Source: an uncultured Clostridium sp. (lineage in GTDB: Bacteria; Bacillota_I; Bacilli_A; RF39; UBA660). From it: a stretch of DNA of 13,669 nt. Below, in pieces: positions 1 through 5,789 of the stretch (position 1 is the first letter of the stretch; each line of letters starts with the position of its first letter). The stretch lies in NCBI GenBank assembly GCA_902493795.1, contig CABUQZ010000030.1, positions 1-13,669 of the forward strand, in the 5' to 3' direction. A program made the position numbers and the translations under genes. A model generated the notes under the pieces. The model did not search any database. It was not told the origin of the DNA and saw nothing but the letters and a program-made list of their open reading frames with translations.

Positions 1-687
1 GTTATCATTATCTTAGGTGTATTAATGATTATTGCAATACCATCAGTAACATCTTATATTCAAAATTCAAGAAAGAGTGCTTTTACTGATTCAGGACTTA
101 ACTATGTTAAATCAGGAATTAATTTAGTTAACTCTGGAGACAAAATGAGATTCTATGATACTAGTACATTATATTTAATCCCAGCAGGACATACAGAAGG
201 AAAAACTTGTATTTCACTAGAATCAGGTGGACAATCACCATTTAGTGATACTTGGGCTTATGCTTACGTAGGTGTAACTTACGATGGAACAGGATACACA
301 TATTATTTCGTAGCTGAGGATGGTGCAGGACAAGGAGTTCCATTCTTAACTCAAACAGATTTACAAAATTTAGGAGCTGACGCAGTTTATTCTTCATCAA
401 AGAAGAATAGTGCATTGGAGACATTCTATGCAGGATCTGATAATGAGGAATTGACTACTTTGAATGATGTATTATCTGGACTTACAACTCCTAGTGATTA
501 TACTGGAGTAAAGACTAAAATCACTGAAACTAATGTTACTGTTGGTTCTACTTCAGTTAAAGCACTTAAAATTGGTGAAGGTGCTGATGCTCCAGTATAT
601 ACTAAAATAGTAGTATTAGGAGCACCTGCTTGTGAGTTTAAACAAGCAGTAACTTCAGCTGGTAAAACTCCAACAACTACTCCATAA
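1..687 (+). CDS. Type IV pilin-like (prepilin-type) protein, 5' end outside the window
   Basis: The reading frame is already open at base 1, so the ATG at 25 is internal and the true start lies upstream. The first visible codons give a hydrophobic stretch ending in GVLMIIAIPSVTSYIQNSRK. This is the usual end of the type IV pilin/pseudopilin N-terminal helix, just after the GFTLxE prepilin peptidase site, which would lie outside the window. About 228 codons are visible. The rest is a Gly/Ser/Thr/Tyr-rich globular domain with few charges and a Thr/Pro-rich tail (KTPTTTP), as expected of a surface-exposed pilin. Only two cysteines are visible (codons 70 and 211 from base 1), and they could form a disulphide. 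Codon use is richer in TTC, TAC and AAC than in the neighbours, suggesting high expression. It could be a major pilin, a competence pseudopilin or a secretion pseudopilin. No assembly ATPase or peptidase is visible, so the role is open. Confidence 0.8.
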   Translation, partial: VIIILGVLMIIAIPSVTSYIQNSRKSAFTDSGLNYVKSGINLVNSGDKMRFYDTSTLYLIPAGHTEGKTCISLESGGQSPFSDTWAYAYVGVTYDGTGYTYYFVAEDGAGQGVPFLTQTDLQNLGADAVYSSSKKNSALETFYAGSDNEELTTLNDVLSGLTTPSDYTGVKTKITETNVTVGSTSVKALKIGEGADAPVYTKIVVLGAPACEFKQAVTSAGKTPTTTP

Positions 688-702
688 GTAGAATGAAGTT
701 TT

Positions 703-733
703 AAAAGCTAACAATTGTTAGCTTTTTTCTTTT
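703..733 (+). terminator. Intrinsic terminator after the pilin gene
   Basis: AAAAGCTAAC (703-712) pairs perfectly with GTTAGCTTTT (717-726) around an AATT loop, and the T-run continues to 733 with one C. It lies 15 bases after the pilin stop and closes that transcription unit. Its T-tract overlaps the proposed -35 of the next promoter. Confidence 0.85.
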
Positions 734-760
734 GTTTAATTCTTTTAATTATGTTAAAAT
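732..760 (+). promoter_or_regulatory. Predicted sigma-A promoter of nfo
   Basis: TTGTTT (732-737), a 17-bp spacer and TAAAAT (755-760) preceded by TG at 752-753 give an extended -10 promoter. The expected start point, near 766-768, falls on the SD itself, so the leader would be about 10 bases long. Confidence 0.5.
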
Positions 761-765
761 TAAAT

Positions 766-772
766 AGGTGAT
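766..772 (+). promoter_or_regulatory. SD that decides the nfo start
   Basis: AGGTGAT is followed by 4 bases and ATG 777. The frame is also open from GTG 768, but that codon lies inside the SD, and the protein from ATG 777 (MLIIGSHV) matches the usual endonuclease IV N-terminus. Confidence 0.7.
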
Positions 773-776
773 TTAT

Positions 777-1640
777 ATGTTAATTATTGGAAGTCATGTT
801 AATTATAATAGTAAAGATCAACTTTTAGGTAGTTTAGAACAAGCATTGTCGTACGATGCTAATACATTTATGTTTTATACAGGAGCGCCACAAAACACTG
901 TTAGATCTAAAATAGATGAAAGTATTATAAATAAAGCAAAAGAGAAGATGGAGTCTTGTGGTATTTTACTTCAAAACATTATTGTCCATGCTCCTTATAT
1001 TATTAATCTTGCTAATAGTAAAGATGATAGTAAGTATAATTTTTCTATTAGTTTTCTTAAAGAAGAAATAAAAAGATGTGAACAAATAGGAATTAAATAT
1101 TTAGTCCTTCATCCAGGAAGTCATGTTGGTTTAGGTGTTGAAGAGGGAATTAATAGTATTATTTTTGCCTTAAATAAAGCATTAGAAGATGATACAAGTG
1201 TTATTGTTTTACTTGAGACTATGGCTGGAAAAGGGTCTGAAATTGGGTCTAATCTAGAGGAAATCAAAAAGATTATTGATGGAGTTAATGACAAATCTAA
1301 GATTGGTATTTGTCTTGATACATGTCACTTGAATGACGCAGGATACGATACATCTAATTTTGATAAAATACTTGATGAAATTGATTCGTTAATTGGATTA
1401 TCATATGTTCATTGTATTCATGTTAATGATAGTAAAAATCCATTAGGAGCTCATAAAGATAGACATGAAAATATTGGATATGGTACTTTAGGATTTGATA
1501 ATATTATTAATATCATATATAATCCTAGACTTCAAAATATTCCTAAAATACTTGAAACTCCATGGATAGGAGAGAAAGCTCCATACAAAGAAGAGATTCA
1601 AATGATTAGAACGAAAACATTTAATGAAAACTTAAAATAA
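777..1640 (+). CDS. nfo: Endonuclease IV (AP endonuclease, Nfo family)
   Basis: This 287-residue protein has the length usual for the family. Endonuclease IV is a tri-zinc TIM-barrel enzyme that cuts DNA 5' of abasic sites and trims blocked 3' ends in base-excision repair in the cytoplasm. All nine expected metal ligands are present by motif: H71 (VHAPY), H112 (LVLHPGSH), E147 (LLETMAGKG), D181 and H184 (CLDTCH), H215 (IHVNDSK), D228 and H230 (DRHENIG) and E260 (LETPW). The family signature near the N-terminus, ANTFMFYTGAPQNT (28-41), is also intact. The start at ATG 777 is set by the SD at 766-772. The gene has its own promoter and converges on a DUF2624-like gene. In B. subtilis the nfo gene (yqfS) also neighbours the DUF2624 gene yqfT, although not convergently. 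I see no defect in the sequence. Confidence 0.96.
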   Translation: MLIIGSHVNYNSKDQLLGSLEQALSYDANTFMFYTGAPQNTVRSKIDESIINKAKEKMESCGILLQNIIVHAPYIINLANSKDDSKYNFSISFLKEEIKRCEQIGIKYLVLHPGSHVGLGVEEGINSIIFALNKALEDDTSVIVLLETMAGKGSEIGSNLEEIKKIIDGVNDKSKIGICLDTCHLNDAGYDTSNFDKILDEIDSLIGLSYVHCIHVNDSKNPLGAHKDRHENIGYGTLGFDNIINIIYNPRLQNIPKILETPWIGEKAPYKEEIQMIRTKTFNENLK

Positions 1641-1660
1641 AAGGATAATCCTTTTATTTT
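1634..1660. terminator. Bidirectional terminator between convergent nfo and the DUF2624-like gene
   Basis: AAAATAAAAGGA (1634-1645) pairs with TCCTTTTATTTT (1649-1660) around a 3-base loop. The T-run continues to 1663 on the plus strand, and on the minus strand the stem itself ends in TTTTATTTT. The hairpin overlaps the stop codons of both genes (1638-1640 and 1654-1656). Confidence 0.75.
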
Positions 1661-1908
1661 TTTAGATATTTTTTATATTTATTAAATAATTCTACTACTT
1701 TTTGATATACTTCAGGTCTTAGTTTTTCTTTTAATTCTTCAAATATAAAAGTAGAATCATCTTTAATTAGTGTTTCCCAGTAATTTTTAATATACAAATA
1801 TATTGTCTTAGTTTCCTCATCTTTTAAAGTAATACCTTCTTTTAAACCAAAGTTATAAATATCTTTTTCTGTTAAGCTGTTAATATATTCTTTTAAAAAA
1901 TAATTCAT
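1654..1908 (-). CDS. DUF2624-like small protein (YqfT-type)
   Basis: This 84-residue, charged, probably cytoplasmic protein has no signal peptide or membrane segment. The pattern INSLTEKDIYNFGLKEGI (10-27), then an acidic/Thr linker, an aromatic helix (YLYIKNYWETL) and a C-terminal helix ending in FNKYKKYLKK resembles the DUF2624 family of Bacilli, whose B. subtilis member YqfT is encoded next to nfo. The call rests on this pattern by eye plus the gene neighbourhood, not on an alignment. The family function is unknown. The start at ATG 1906-1908 (minus strand) has a strong SD, AGGTGAT (1914-1920), 5 bases upstream. The gene is convergent with nfo and divergent from the PBP gene. If it is not DUF2624, it should be read as a small helical hypothetical protein. 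Confidence 0.8.
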   Translation of the reverse strand: MNYFLKEYINSLTEKDIYNFGLKEGITLKDEETKTIYLYIKNYWETLIKDDSTFIFEELKEKLRPEVYQKVVELFNKYKKYLKK

Positions 1909-1930
1909 TTATCATCACCTAATATAAATA

Positions 1931-1959
1931 TATTAAATATATTTTATTTTATTACACAA
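1931..1959 (-). promoter_or_regulatory. Possible promoter of the DUF2624-like gene
   Basis: On the minus strand, TTGTGT (1959-1954), a 17-bp spacer and TTAATA (1936-1931) form a weak sigma-A match. The whole 60-bp divergent region (1909-1968) is almost pure A/T, so matches arise easily. I found no convincing promoter for the PBP gene on the plus strand. Confidence 0.3.
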
Positions 1960-1968
1960 AATATATAT

Positions 1969-1973
1969 GTGAT
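1969..1973 (+). promoter_or_regulatory. Short SD for the PBP gene
   Basis: GTGAT is the 3' part of the GGTGAT-type SD used elsewhere in this window. It stands 4 bases before ATG 1978, the same spacing as at nfo. This favours ATG 1978 over GTG 1969 or ATG 1972, but the match is short and the start is uncertain by three codons. Confidence 0.45.
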
Positions 1974-1977
1974 GAAT

Positions 1978-3873
1978 ATGGATAAAAGAATAAATTATTA
2001 TAAAATATTTTTAATAATATCTTTTTTAGCTATTATTTTTACTTTAATATATTTAACTATATTTAAGAAGGATTATTTCTATCAAGAATACTTATCAATT
2101 GCAAACCCTTCTTATAGTTTTAATGATGCTCCTAGAGGAAGAATATACGATAGAAATTATAATTTATTAGTAGATAACAAACTTGTACCTGTTATATATT
2201 ATTTGAAACCTAGTAAAGTTAGTTATTTAGATGAAGTTAATCTTTCGTATCGATTATCAGCTTTACTTGATATTAATTATTCTAAAGTTACTAATAATAT
2301 GCTTAAAAACTTTTATTATGCAAAGTATGGAAAAGACTCTTATGATGATAGCTTTAATGAAGATGATAAGAAAGCATCGTATATATATCATCTTCTTAAT
2401 AATGGTTATTATTACGATTTAAAAGTAATAAAAAAAGAAAATTTAACTGATAAAGAAATTAGTGAAATTAGTGATAATTTGAGTAATCTTAAAGGAATAT
2501 TTATCGACTATACTTATGAAAGAGAATATTTGTATGGTGATACTTTTAAAAGTATTTTAGGAAAAGTTTCTTCTATTTCTTCAACTGATAAAAATTATTA
2601 TTTAGAAAACGGTTATAGTTTATCTGATCTTGTGGGCTCTAGTTTTATTGAAAAGCAATATGAAGAGTATTTAAAAGGTAGAAAGGGTAGATATAAAATA
2701 GTTAATGATAGAGTAGTTGTTGAAGAAGAAAGTTTAAGAGGAAAAGATATTGTTTTGACTATCGATATTAATTTACAGAAAAAAGTAGATGAAATACTTG
2801 AAAAAGAACTTATTCTTGCTAAGAGTGATCCTAATACTTCATCTTTTAATAGTGCTTATGCAGTTATAAAAGATCCAAGTACTGGTGATATTCTTGCTAT
2901 GTCTGGCAAGGGTGTTAGAAAAGTTAATGGCTCTTATGAAACTTATGATTTAACTGTTGGAGTATTAACGAACTCAATGACACCTGGAAGTGTTGTTAAA
3001 GGTGCTTCGATGTTAGTTGGATACAAAGAAAATGCTATTGGTATTGGTGAAGTTATGAAAGATAAGTGTGTTAAACTTTATTCTTTCCCTAAAAAGTGTT
3101 CATGGAAAAATTTAGGCACAATTGATGATATAAAAGCTCTTAGTTTGTCATCTAATTCTTTTCAGTTTCAAACAGCTTTAAAAGTTGCCAATGCTAATTA
3201 TTACTACAATAAAAAAATTACTGATGTTAATGATGCTTTTTCAAAGTATCGAAGTTTATTTAATGAAATTGGATTAGGGTCTTATAGTGGAATTGATCTT
3301 CCCATTGATGGAATTGGAAATGTTGGAAGAAGTAGTAGTCCTGATTTACTTTTAAACTATGTTATTGGACAGTATGATACATATACTACTATGCAACTTT
3401 CTGAATATATTTCTACAATTGCTAATAGGGGTGTTAGAGTGAGCCCTCATTTACTTTTTGAAGTTAGAAATAATGATAATGGAGATAAAATTGGTTCACT
3501 TTATTTTAAATATGATCCACCTAAAAGCACATTATCAGTTGATCAAAAGTACATTGACAGAGTAAGAGTTGGATTTCGTGAAGTAATGGTAAGTGGGCTT
3601 GGAAGAGGCTTTATGGGGGACGTTCTTAGCCCTGCTGGAAAAACAGGAACAAGTGAGTCGTTTTACGATAGTGATGGTGATGGAATTATAGATACTCCAA
3701 CAGTTAGTAATGCTTTTGTGGGGTATTATCCTAGTAACAAACCTAAAATGAGTATTGCAGTTACTTTTCCAAATATAATGACTATAAATGACGATAATGA
3801 ACTAAGAAGTTATGCCAATAAAAAAATAACAAGAGAAATAACAGAAGCATATGATTCTCTATATAATAAATAA
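1978..3873 (+). CDS. Class B penicillin-binding protein (transpeptidase, PBP2/FtsI family)
   Basis: This D,D-transpeptidase cross-links peptidoglycan outside the membrane and is a beta-lactam target. It has 631 residues from ATG 1978. A short Lys/Arg-containing cytoplasmic tail is followed by one membrane anchor (about 10-30). The dimerisation region opens with APRGRIYDRN (51-60), the classic class B PBP motif. The transpeptidase domain spans roughly 290-610 and carries S338-V-V-K341 (active-site serine in TPGSVVKGAS), S391-S-N393 and K555-T-G557 (AGKTGTSES). All three catalytic motifs are intact. Directly after KTG, DSDGDGIID (564-572) resembles a calcium-binding loop. The gene is monocistronic, with rod-shape or division partners (mreC, rodA, ftsW) absent nearby, so elongation (PBP2) and division (FtsI) roles cannot be told apart. 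There is no PASTA domain at the C-terminus, which argues mildly against a PbpB/SpoVD-type protein. Confidence 0.93.
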   Translation: MDKRINYYKIFLIISFLAIIFTLIYLTIFKKDYFYQEYLSIANPSYSFNDAPRGRIYDRNYNLLVDNKLVPVIYYLKPSKVSYLDEVNLSYRLSALLDINYSKVTNNMLKNFYYAKYGKDSYDDSFNEDDKKASYIYHLLNNGYYYDLKVIKKENLTDKEISEISDNLSNLKGIFIDYTYEREYLYGDTFKSILGKVSSISSTDKNYYLENGYSLSDLVGSSFIEKQYEEYLKGRKGRYKIVNDRVVVEEESLRGKDIVLTIDINLQKKVDEILEKELILAKSDPNTSSFNSAYAVIKDPSTGDILAMSGKGVRKVNGSYETYDLTVGVLTNSMTPGSVVKGASMLVGYKENAIGIGEVMKDKCVKLYSFPKKCSWKNLGTIDDIKALSLSSNSFQFQTALKVANANYYYNKKITDVNDAFSKYRSLFNEIGLGSYSGIDLPIDGIGNVGRSSSPDLLLNYVIGQYDTYTTMQLSEYISTIANRGVRVSPHLLFEVRNNDNGDKIGSLYFKYDPPKSTLSVDQKYIDRVRVGFREVMVSGLGRGFMGDVLSPAGKTGTSESFYDSDGDGIIDTPTVSNAFVGYYPSNKPKMSIAVTFPNIMTINDDNELRSYANKKITREITEAYDSLYNK

Positions 3874-3888
3874 AATTTAAAAAAACCT

Positions 3889-3917
3889 TTGATTTATATA
3901 CATATTTATGCTATAAT
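3889..3917 (+). promoter_or_regulatory. Promoter P1 of rpmG-efp
   Basis: TTGATT (3889-3894), a 17-bp spacer and TATAAT (3912-3917) with TG at 3909-3910 form a near-ideal extended -10 sigma-A promoter. It starts 16 bases after the PBP stop, and I see no hairpin between the two. Confidence 0.7.
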
Positions 3918-3957
3918 CAACTAGCGTGATTGATATTTTTCATTAATTATATTTATT

Positions 3958-3985
3958 TTGAATTTTTATAATTATTTGATATAAT
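3958..3985 (+). promoter_or_regulatory. Promoter P2 of rpmG-efp
   Basis: TTGAAT (3958-3963), a 16-bp spacer and TATAAT (3980-3985) with TG at 3977-3978 form a second extended -10 promoter about 68 bp downstream of P1. The expected start is near 3992, just before the SD AAGGAGG (4001-4007). Tandem promoters fit strong expression of a ribosomal protein gene. Confidence 0.7.
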
Positions 3986-4016
3986 ATGTAATGAGTAATC
4001 AAGGAGGGATTTTAAT

Positions 4017-4181
4017 ATGGCTAAAGTAGGAAATAGACAAGGAAAAATTCTTGTATGTCAAGAGTGTAAAGAAGAAAACTATGTTACTGAAAAAAATGTT
4101 AAAAACACAACAGATCGTTTAGAAATCAAAAAATATTGTAACAGATGTCAAAAGCATACAATTCATAAAGAAAAGAAATAA
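4017..4181 (+). CDS. rpmG: 50S ribosomal protein bL33 (zinc-ribbon, C+ form)
   Basis: This 54-residue basic protein of the large ribosomal subunit runs from MAKVGNRQGKILVC to KEKK. Two cysteine pairs, C14-x-x-C17 and C41-x-x-C44, mark the zinc-binding C+ form of bL33. Many Bacilli also carry a cysteine-free paralogue that takes over when zinc is scarce. The length, the basic character and the C-terminal block YCNRCQKHTIHKEKK agree with the family. The SD AAGGAGG (4001-4007) lies 9 bases before ATG 4017. The gene has two tandem promoters and is followed after only 20 bases, with no terminator, by efp, so the two are probably one transcript of translation genes. A Zur or other zinc-regulator box is not evident upstream. 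Confidence 0.95.
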   Translation: MAKVGNRQGKILVCQECKEENYVTEKNVKNTTDRLEIKKYCNRCQKHTIHKEKK

Positions 4182-4201
4182 TTAGAATGGACGTGAATTA
4201 A

Positions 4202-4759
4202 ATGATAGGTGTAAATGATATTAAGAATGGGTTAACACTTAAAATAGATGGAAATTTATTTACTGTTGTTGACTTCCAACATGTTAAACCTGGAAAAGGA
4301 TCAGCTTTTGTTCGTACTAAGTTAAAGAACTTAAGAACTGGTACTACTGTTGAAACTACATATAATACAAATGTTAAGTTTGAAACAGCTCATATTGAGA
4401 AACAAACAATGCAATATCTTTATTCACAAGGTGATTCTTATTGCTTTATGAATATGCAAACTTATGATCAAGTTGAATTAAAGAAGGAACAATTAGGTGA
4501 GGATGCTAAATTCTTAAAAGAGAATTTGGAAGTTATTATTTCTTTCTATGAAGGTGAAGTTCTTGGTTTAATCTTACCAGATAAGATTGAATATACTATT
4601 ACTAAGTCAGAACCTGGTGTTAAAGGAAATACTACATCAACAGCTATGAAAGACGCAGAACTTGAAAATGGTATGGTTGTTAAAGTCCCTATGTTTATAA
4701 ATGAAGGGGAAAATATTTTGGTTTCATCAGCAGATGGAAAATATGTATCAAGAGCATAG
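4202..4759 (+). CDS. efp: Translation elongation factor P
   Basis: EF-P binds between the P and E sites of the ribosome and relieves stalling at consecutive prolines. At 185 residues it is full length, with an N-terminal KOW-like domain (1-62), an OB domain (about 65-127) and a C-terminal OB domain (128-185). The loop VKPGKGSAFVRTKLKNLRTG contains K32, the lysine that is 5-aminopentanolylated in B. subtilis EF-P. The Pro-Gly-Lys-Gly form suits that type rather than the beta-lysyl (EpmA) type, although no modification gene is visible here. The C-terminal signature (NGMVVKVPMFINEGE) is intact. The SD is imperfect (GGACGTGA, 4189-4196, one mismatch to GGAGGTGA) and stands 5 bases before the ATG. 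The gene is probably cotranscribed with rpmG and ends in a terminator that overlaps the stop codon. Confidence 0.97.
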   Translation: MIGVNDIKNGLTLKIDGNLFTVVDFQHVKPGKGSAFVRTKLKNLRTGTTVETTYNTNVKFETAHIEKQTMQYLYSQGDSYCFMNMQTYDQVELKKEQLGEDAKFLKENLEVIISFYEGEVLGLILPDKIEYTITKSEPGVKGNTTSTAMKDAELENGMVVKVPMFINEGENILVSSADGKYVSRA

Positions 4760-4778
4760 TAATATGTTCTTTTTTTTT
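4751..4778 (+). terminator. Intrinsic terminator overlapping the efp stop codon
   Basis: AGAGCATA (4751-4758) pairs with TATGTTCT (4763-4770), with one G-U pair, around a GTAA loop. A run of nine T follows (4770-4778). The TAG stop (4757-4759) lies within the stem and loop. Confidence 0.8.
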
Positions 4779-4802
4779 ATATAATTATTTTGGGTGATTA
4801 AA

Positions 4803-5057
4803 ATGGATTACGATATTGATAGTTTAGTTAATGATATTGATTTTGAAAAGAATTCTATTTCTTATATAAAAGGAGAAATAGTTCTTACTAATAGTGAAGT
4901 TCTTTTATTAAAAGAGTATGGTATTGATTACACTAGTTTTAAGAGCATGAGTAGATTAATTAATACTTTCAGTCAGTATGCAGACTCTGATGACAGGGTT
5001 TCTGAAGCGTTAGTTAATATGCAAGATAGAAATTATTATTTAAATGTAAATAAATAG
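4803..5057 (+). CDS. Hypothetical 84-residue acidic protein
   Basis: I do not recognise this family. The SD GGGTGAT (4792-4798) stands 4 bases before ATG 4803, and the frame is open to TAG at 5055-5057, so it looks genuinely translated. The product is soluble and begins with a very acidic segment (MDYDIDSLVNDIDFEKN). A predicted amphipathic middle follows (VLTNSEVLLLKEYGIDY, about 27-43) and then a Ser/Asp-rich helix (SMSRLINTFSQYADSDDRVSEAL). There are no cysteines, signal peptide or membrane segment. It lies between the efp terminator and the operator-like repeat of the ABC/two-component module, and nothing terminator-like separates it from that module. A TATAAT at 4780-4785 could serve as its -10, but no -35 is visible. 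It may be a small regulator or a housekeeping accessory, but the function is unknown. Confidence 0.7.
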   Translation: MDYDIDSLVNDIDFEKNSISYIKGEIVLTNSEVLLLKEYGIDYTSFKSMSRLINTFSQYADSDDRVSEALVNMQDRNYYLNVNK

Positions 5058-5059
5058 AT

Positions 5060-5080
5060 TTTGTAACTTGTTTGTAACTT
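5060..5080 (+). promoter_or_regulatory. Direct repeat, likely regulator operator of the ABC module
   Basis: TTTGTAACTT occurs at 5060-5069 and again at 5071-5080, a perfect 10-base repeat with an 11-bp period. Tandem half-sites one helical turn apart are the usual target of OmpR/PhoB-type regulators, and such a regulator is encoded downstream at 8239. TTGTAA (5072-5077) inside the second copy can act as a -35, with TTTAAT (5094-5099) as a -10 at 16 bp. The -10 is uncertain because the implied start point falls on the SD (5103-5109). A 14-of-15 match to the first part recurs at 12377-12391. Confidence 0.55.
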
Positions 5081-5116
5081 TTCTTTGGTAGTATTTAATC
5101 ATGAGGAGGAAATAAT

Positions 5117-5788
5117 ATGGAAATTGTTAGAGTAGAAAACTTATCTAAAACTTATGGTAAAGGTAATACTAGAGTAGAAGCTTTAAAGAATGTTTCCTTT
5201 AGCGTAGAAGATGGAGAATTCGTTGCAATTGTAGGTGCAAGTGGAAGTGGAAAGAGTACTCTTTTGCACTTAATAGGTGGTGTTGATAGACCAACTAGTG
5301 GTAGTGTTTTTGTAGGTGGCAAAAATATCTATGAATTAGATGATGATAAACTAGCTATTTTTAGAAGACGTGAAGTTGGATTAATCTATCAGTTTTACAA
5401 TTTAATACCAATTTTAAATGTTGAAGAAAATATAACTTTACCACTAGATTTAGATAACAGGAAGGCTGATCCTACTAAGTTAAGTAATTTGATAAAGTTA
5501 TTAGGACTAGAGAATAGAAAAAATCATTTACCTAATGAGTTATCAGGAGGACAACAACAAAGAGTATCAATTGGAAGAGCGCTTATTACACATCCATCTG
5601 TTGTTTTAGCTGATGAACCAACTGGTAATTTGGATTCAAAAAGCAGTGATGAAATCATGACCCTATTAAAAAGAAGTAATGTTGAATATAAACAGACAAT
5701 AATTATGATTACGCACAATATGGAACTTGCAAAAGTAGCTGATAGAATTATAGTTATTGAAGATGGACATATTAAGGGTGATAGTTAA
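5117..5788 (+). CDS. ABC transporter ATP-binding protein (MacB/LolD/BceA type)
   Basis: This cytoplasmic ATPase has 223 residues, the normal length for the family of ATPases that drive FtsX-type permeases. Visible motifs are Walker A GASGSGKST (40-48), the Q-loop YQFYNLIP (Q92) in the form typical of LolD/MacB/BceA proteins, the signature LSGGQQQR (142-149), Walker B VVLADEP with catalytic E167, the D-loop NLDSK and the switch H200. All key residues are intact. A strong SD GAGGAGG (5103-5109) precedes the ATG. The stop is one base from the ATG of the permease gene, so the two are translationally coupled and form one transporter. These transporters act in antimicrobial-peptide resistance, lipoprotein or lipid handling, or as mechanotransmitters. 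The substrate cannot be read from the ATPase. Confidence 0.95.
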   Translation: MEIVRVENLSKTYGKGNTRVEALKNVSFSVEDGEFVAIVGASGSGKSTLLHLIGGVDRPTSGSVFVGGKNIYELDDDKLAIFRRREVGLIYQFYNLIPILNVEENITLPLDLDNRKADPTKLSNLIKLLGLENRKNHLPNELSGGQQQRVSIGRALITHPSVVLADEPTGNLDSKSSDEIMTLLKRSNVEYKQTIIMITHNMELAKVADRIIVIEDGHIKGDS

Positions 5789-5789
5789 T

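Noticed and set aside
1..24. Start of the pilin at ATG 25
   Set aside because: The frame is open through base 1 and the codons before ATG 25 belong to the typical hydrophobic pilin helix. A start there would delete the processing site.
242..424. Minus-strand open frame inside the pilin gene
   Set aside because: It is opposite a well-supported coding frame and has no family resemblance. The same holds for the small frames at 2231-2422, 5524-5718, 8520-8723 and 10916-11104.
1909..1968. Alternating A/T tract as a possible replication or attachment site
   Set aside because: There are no DnaA-box clusters, ordered repeats or integrase genes. Such tracts are expected in a divergent promoter region at this base composition.
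3874..4016. Possible small RNA or riboswitch between the PBP gene and rpmG
   Set aside because: The 143 bases are explained by two promoters and an SD. No stable stem, T-box motif or tRNA-like fold is seen between them.
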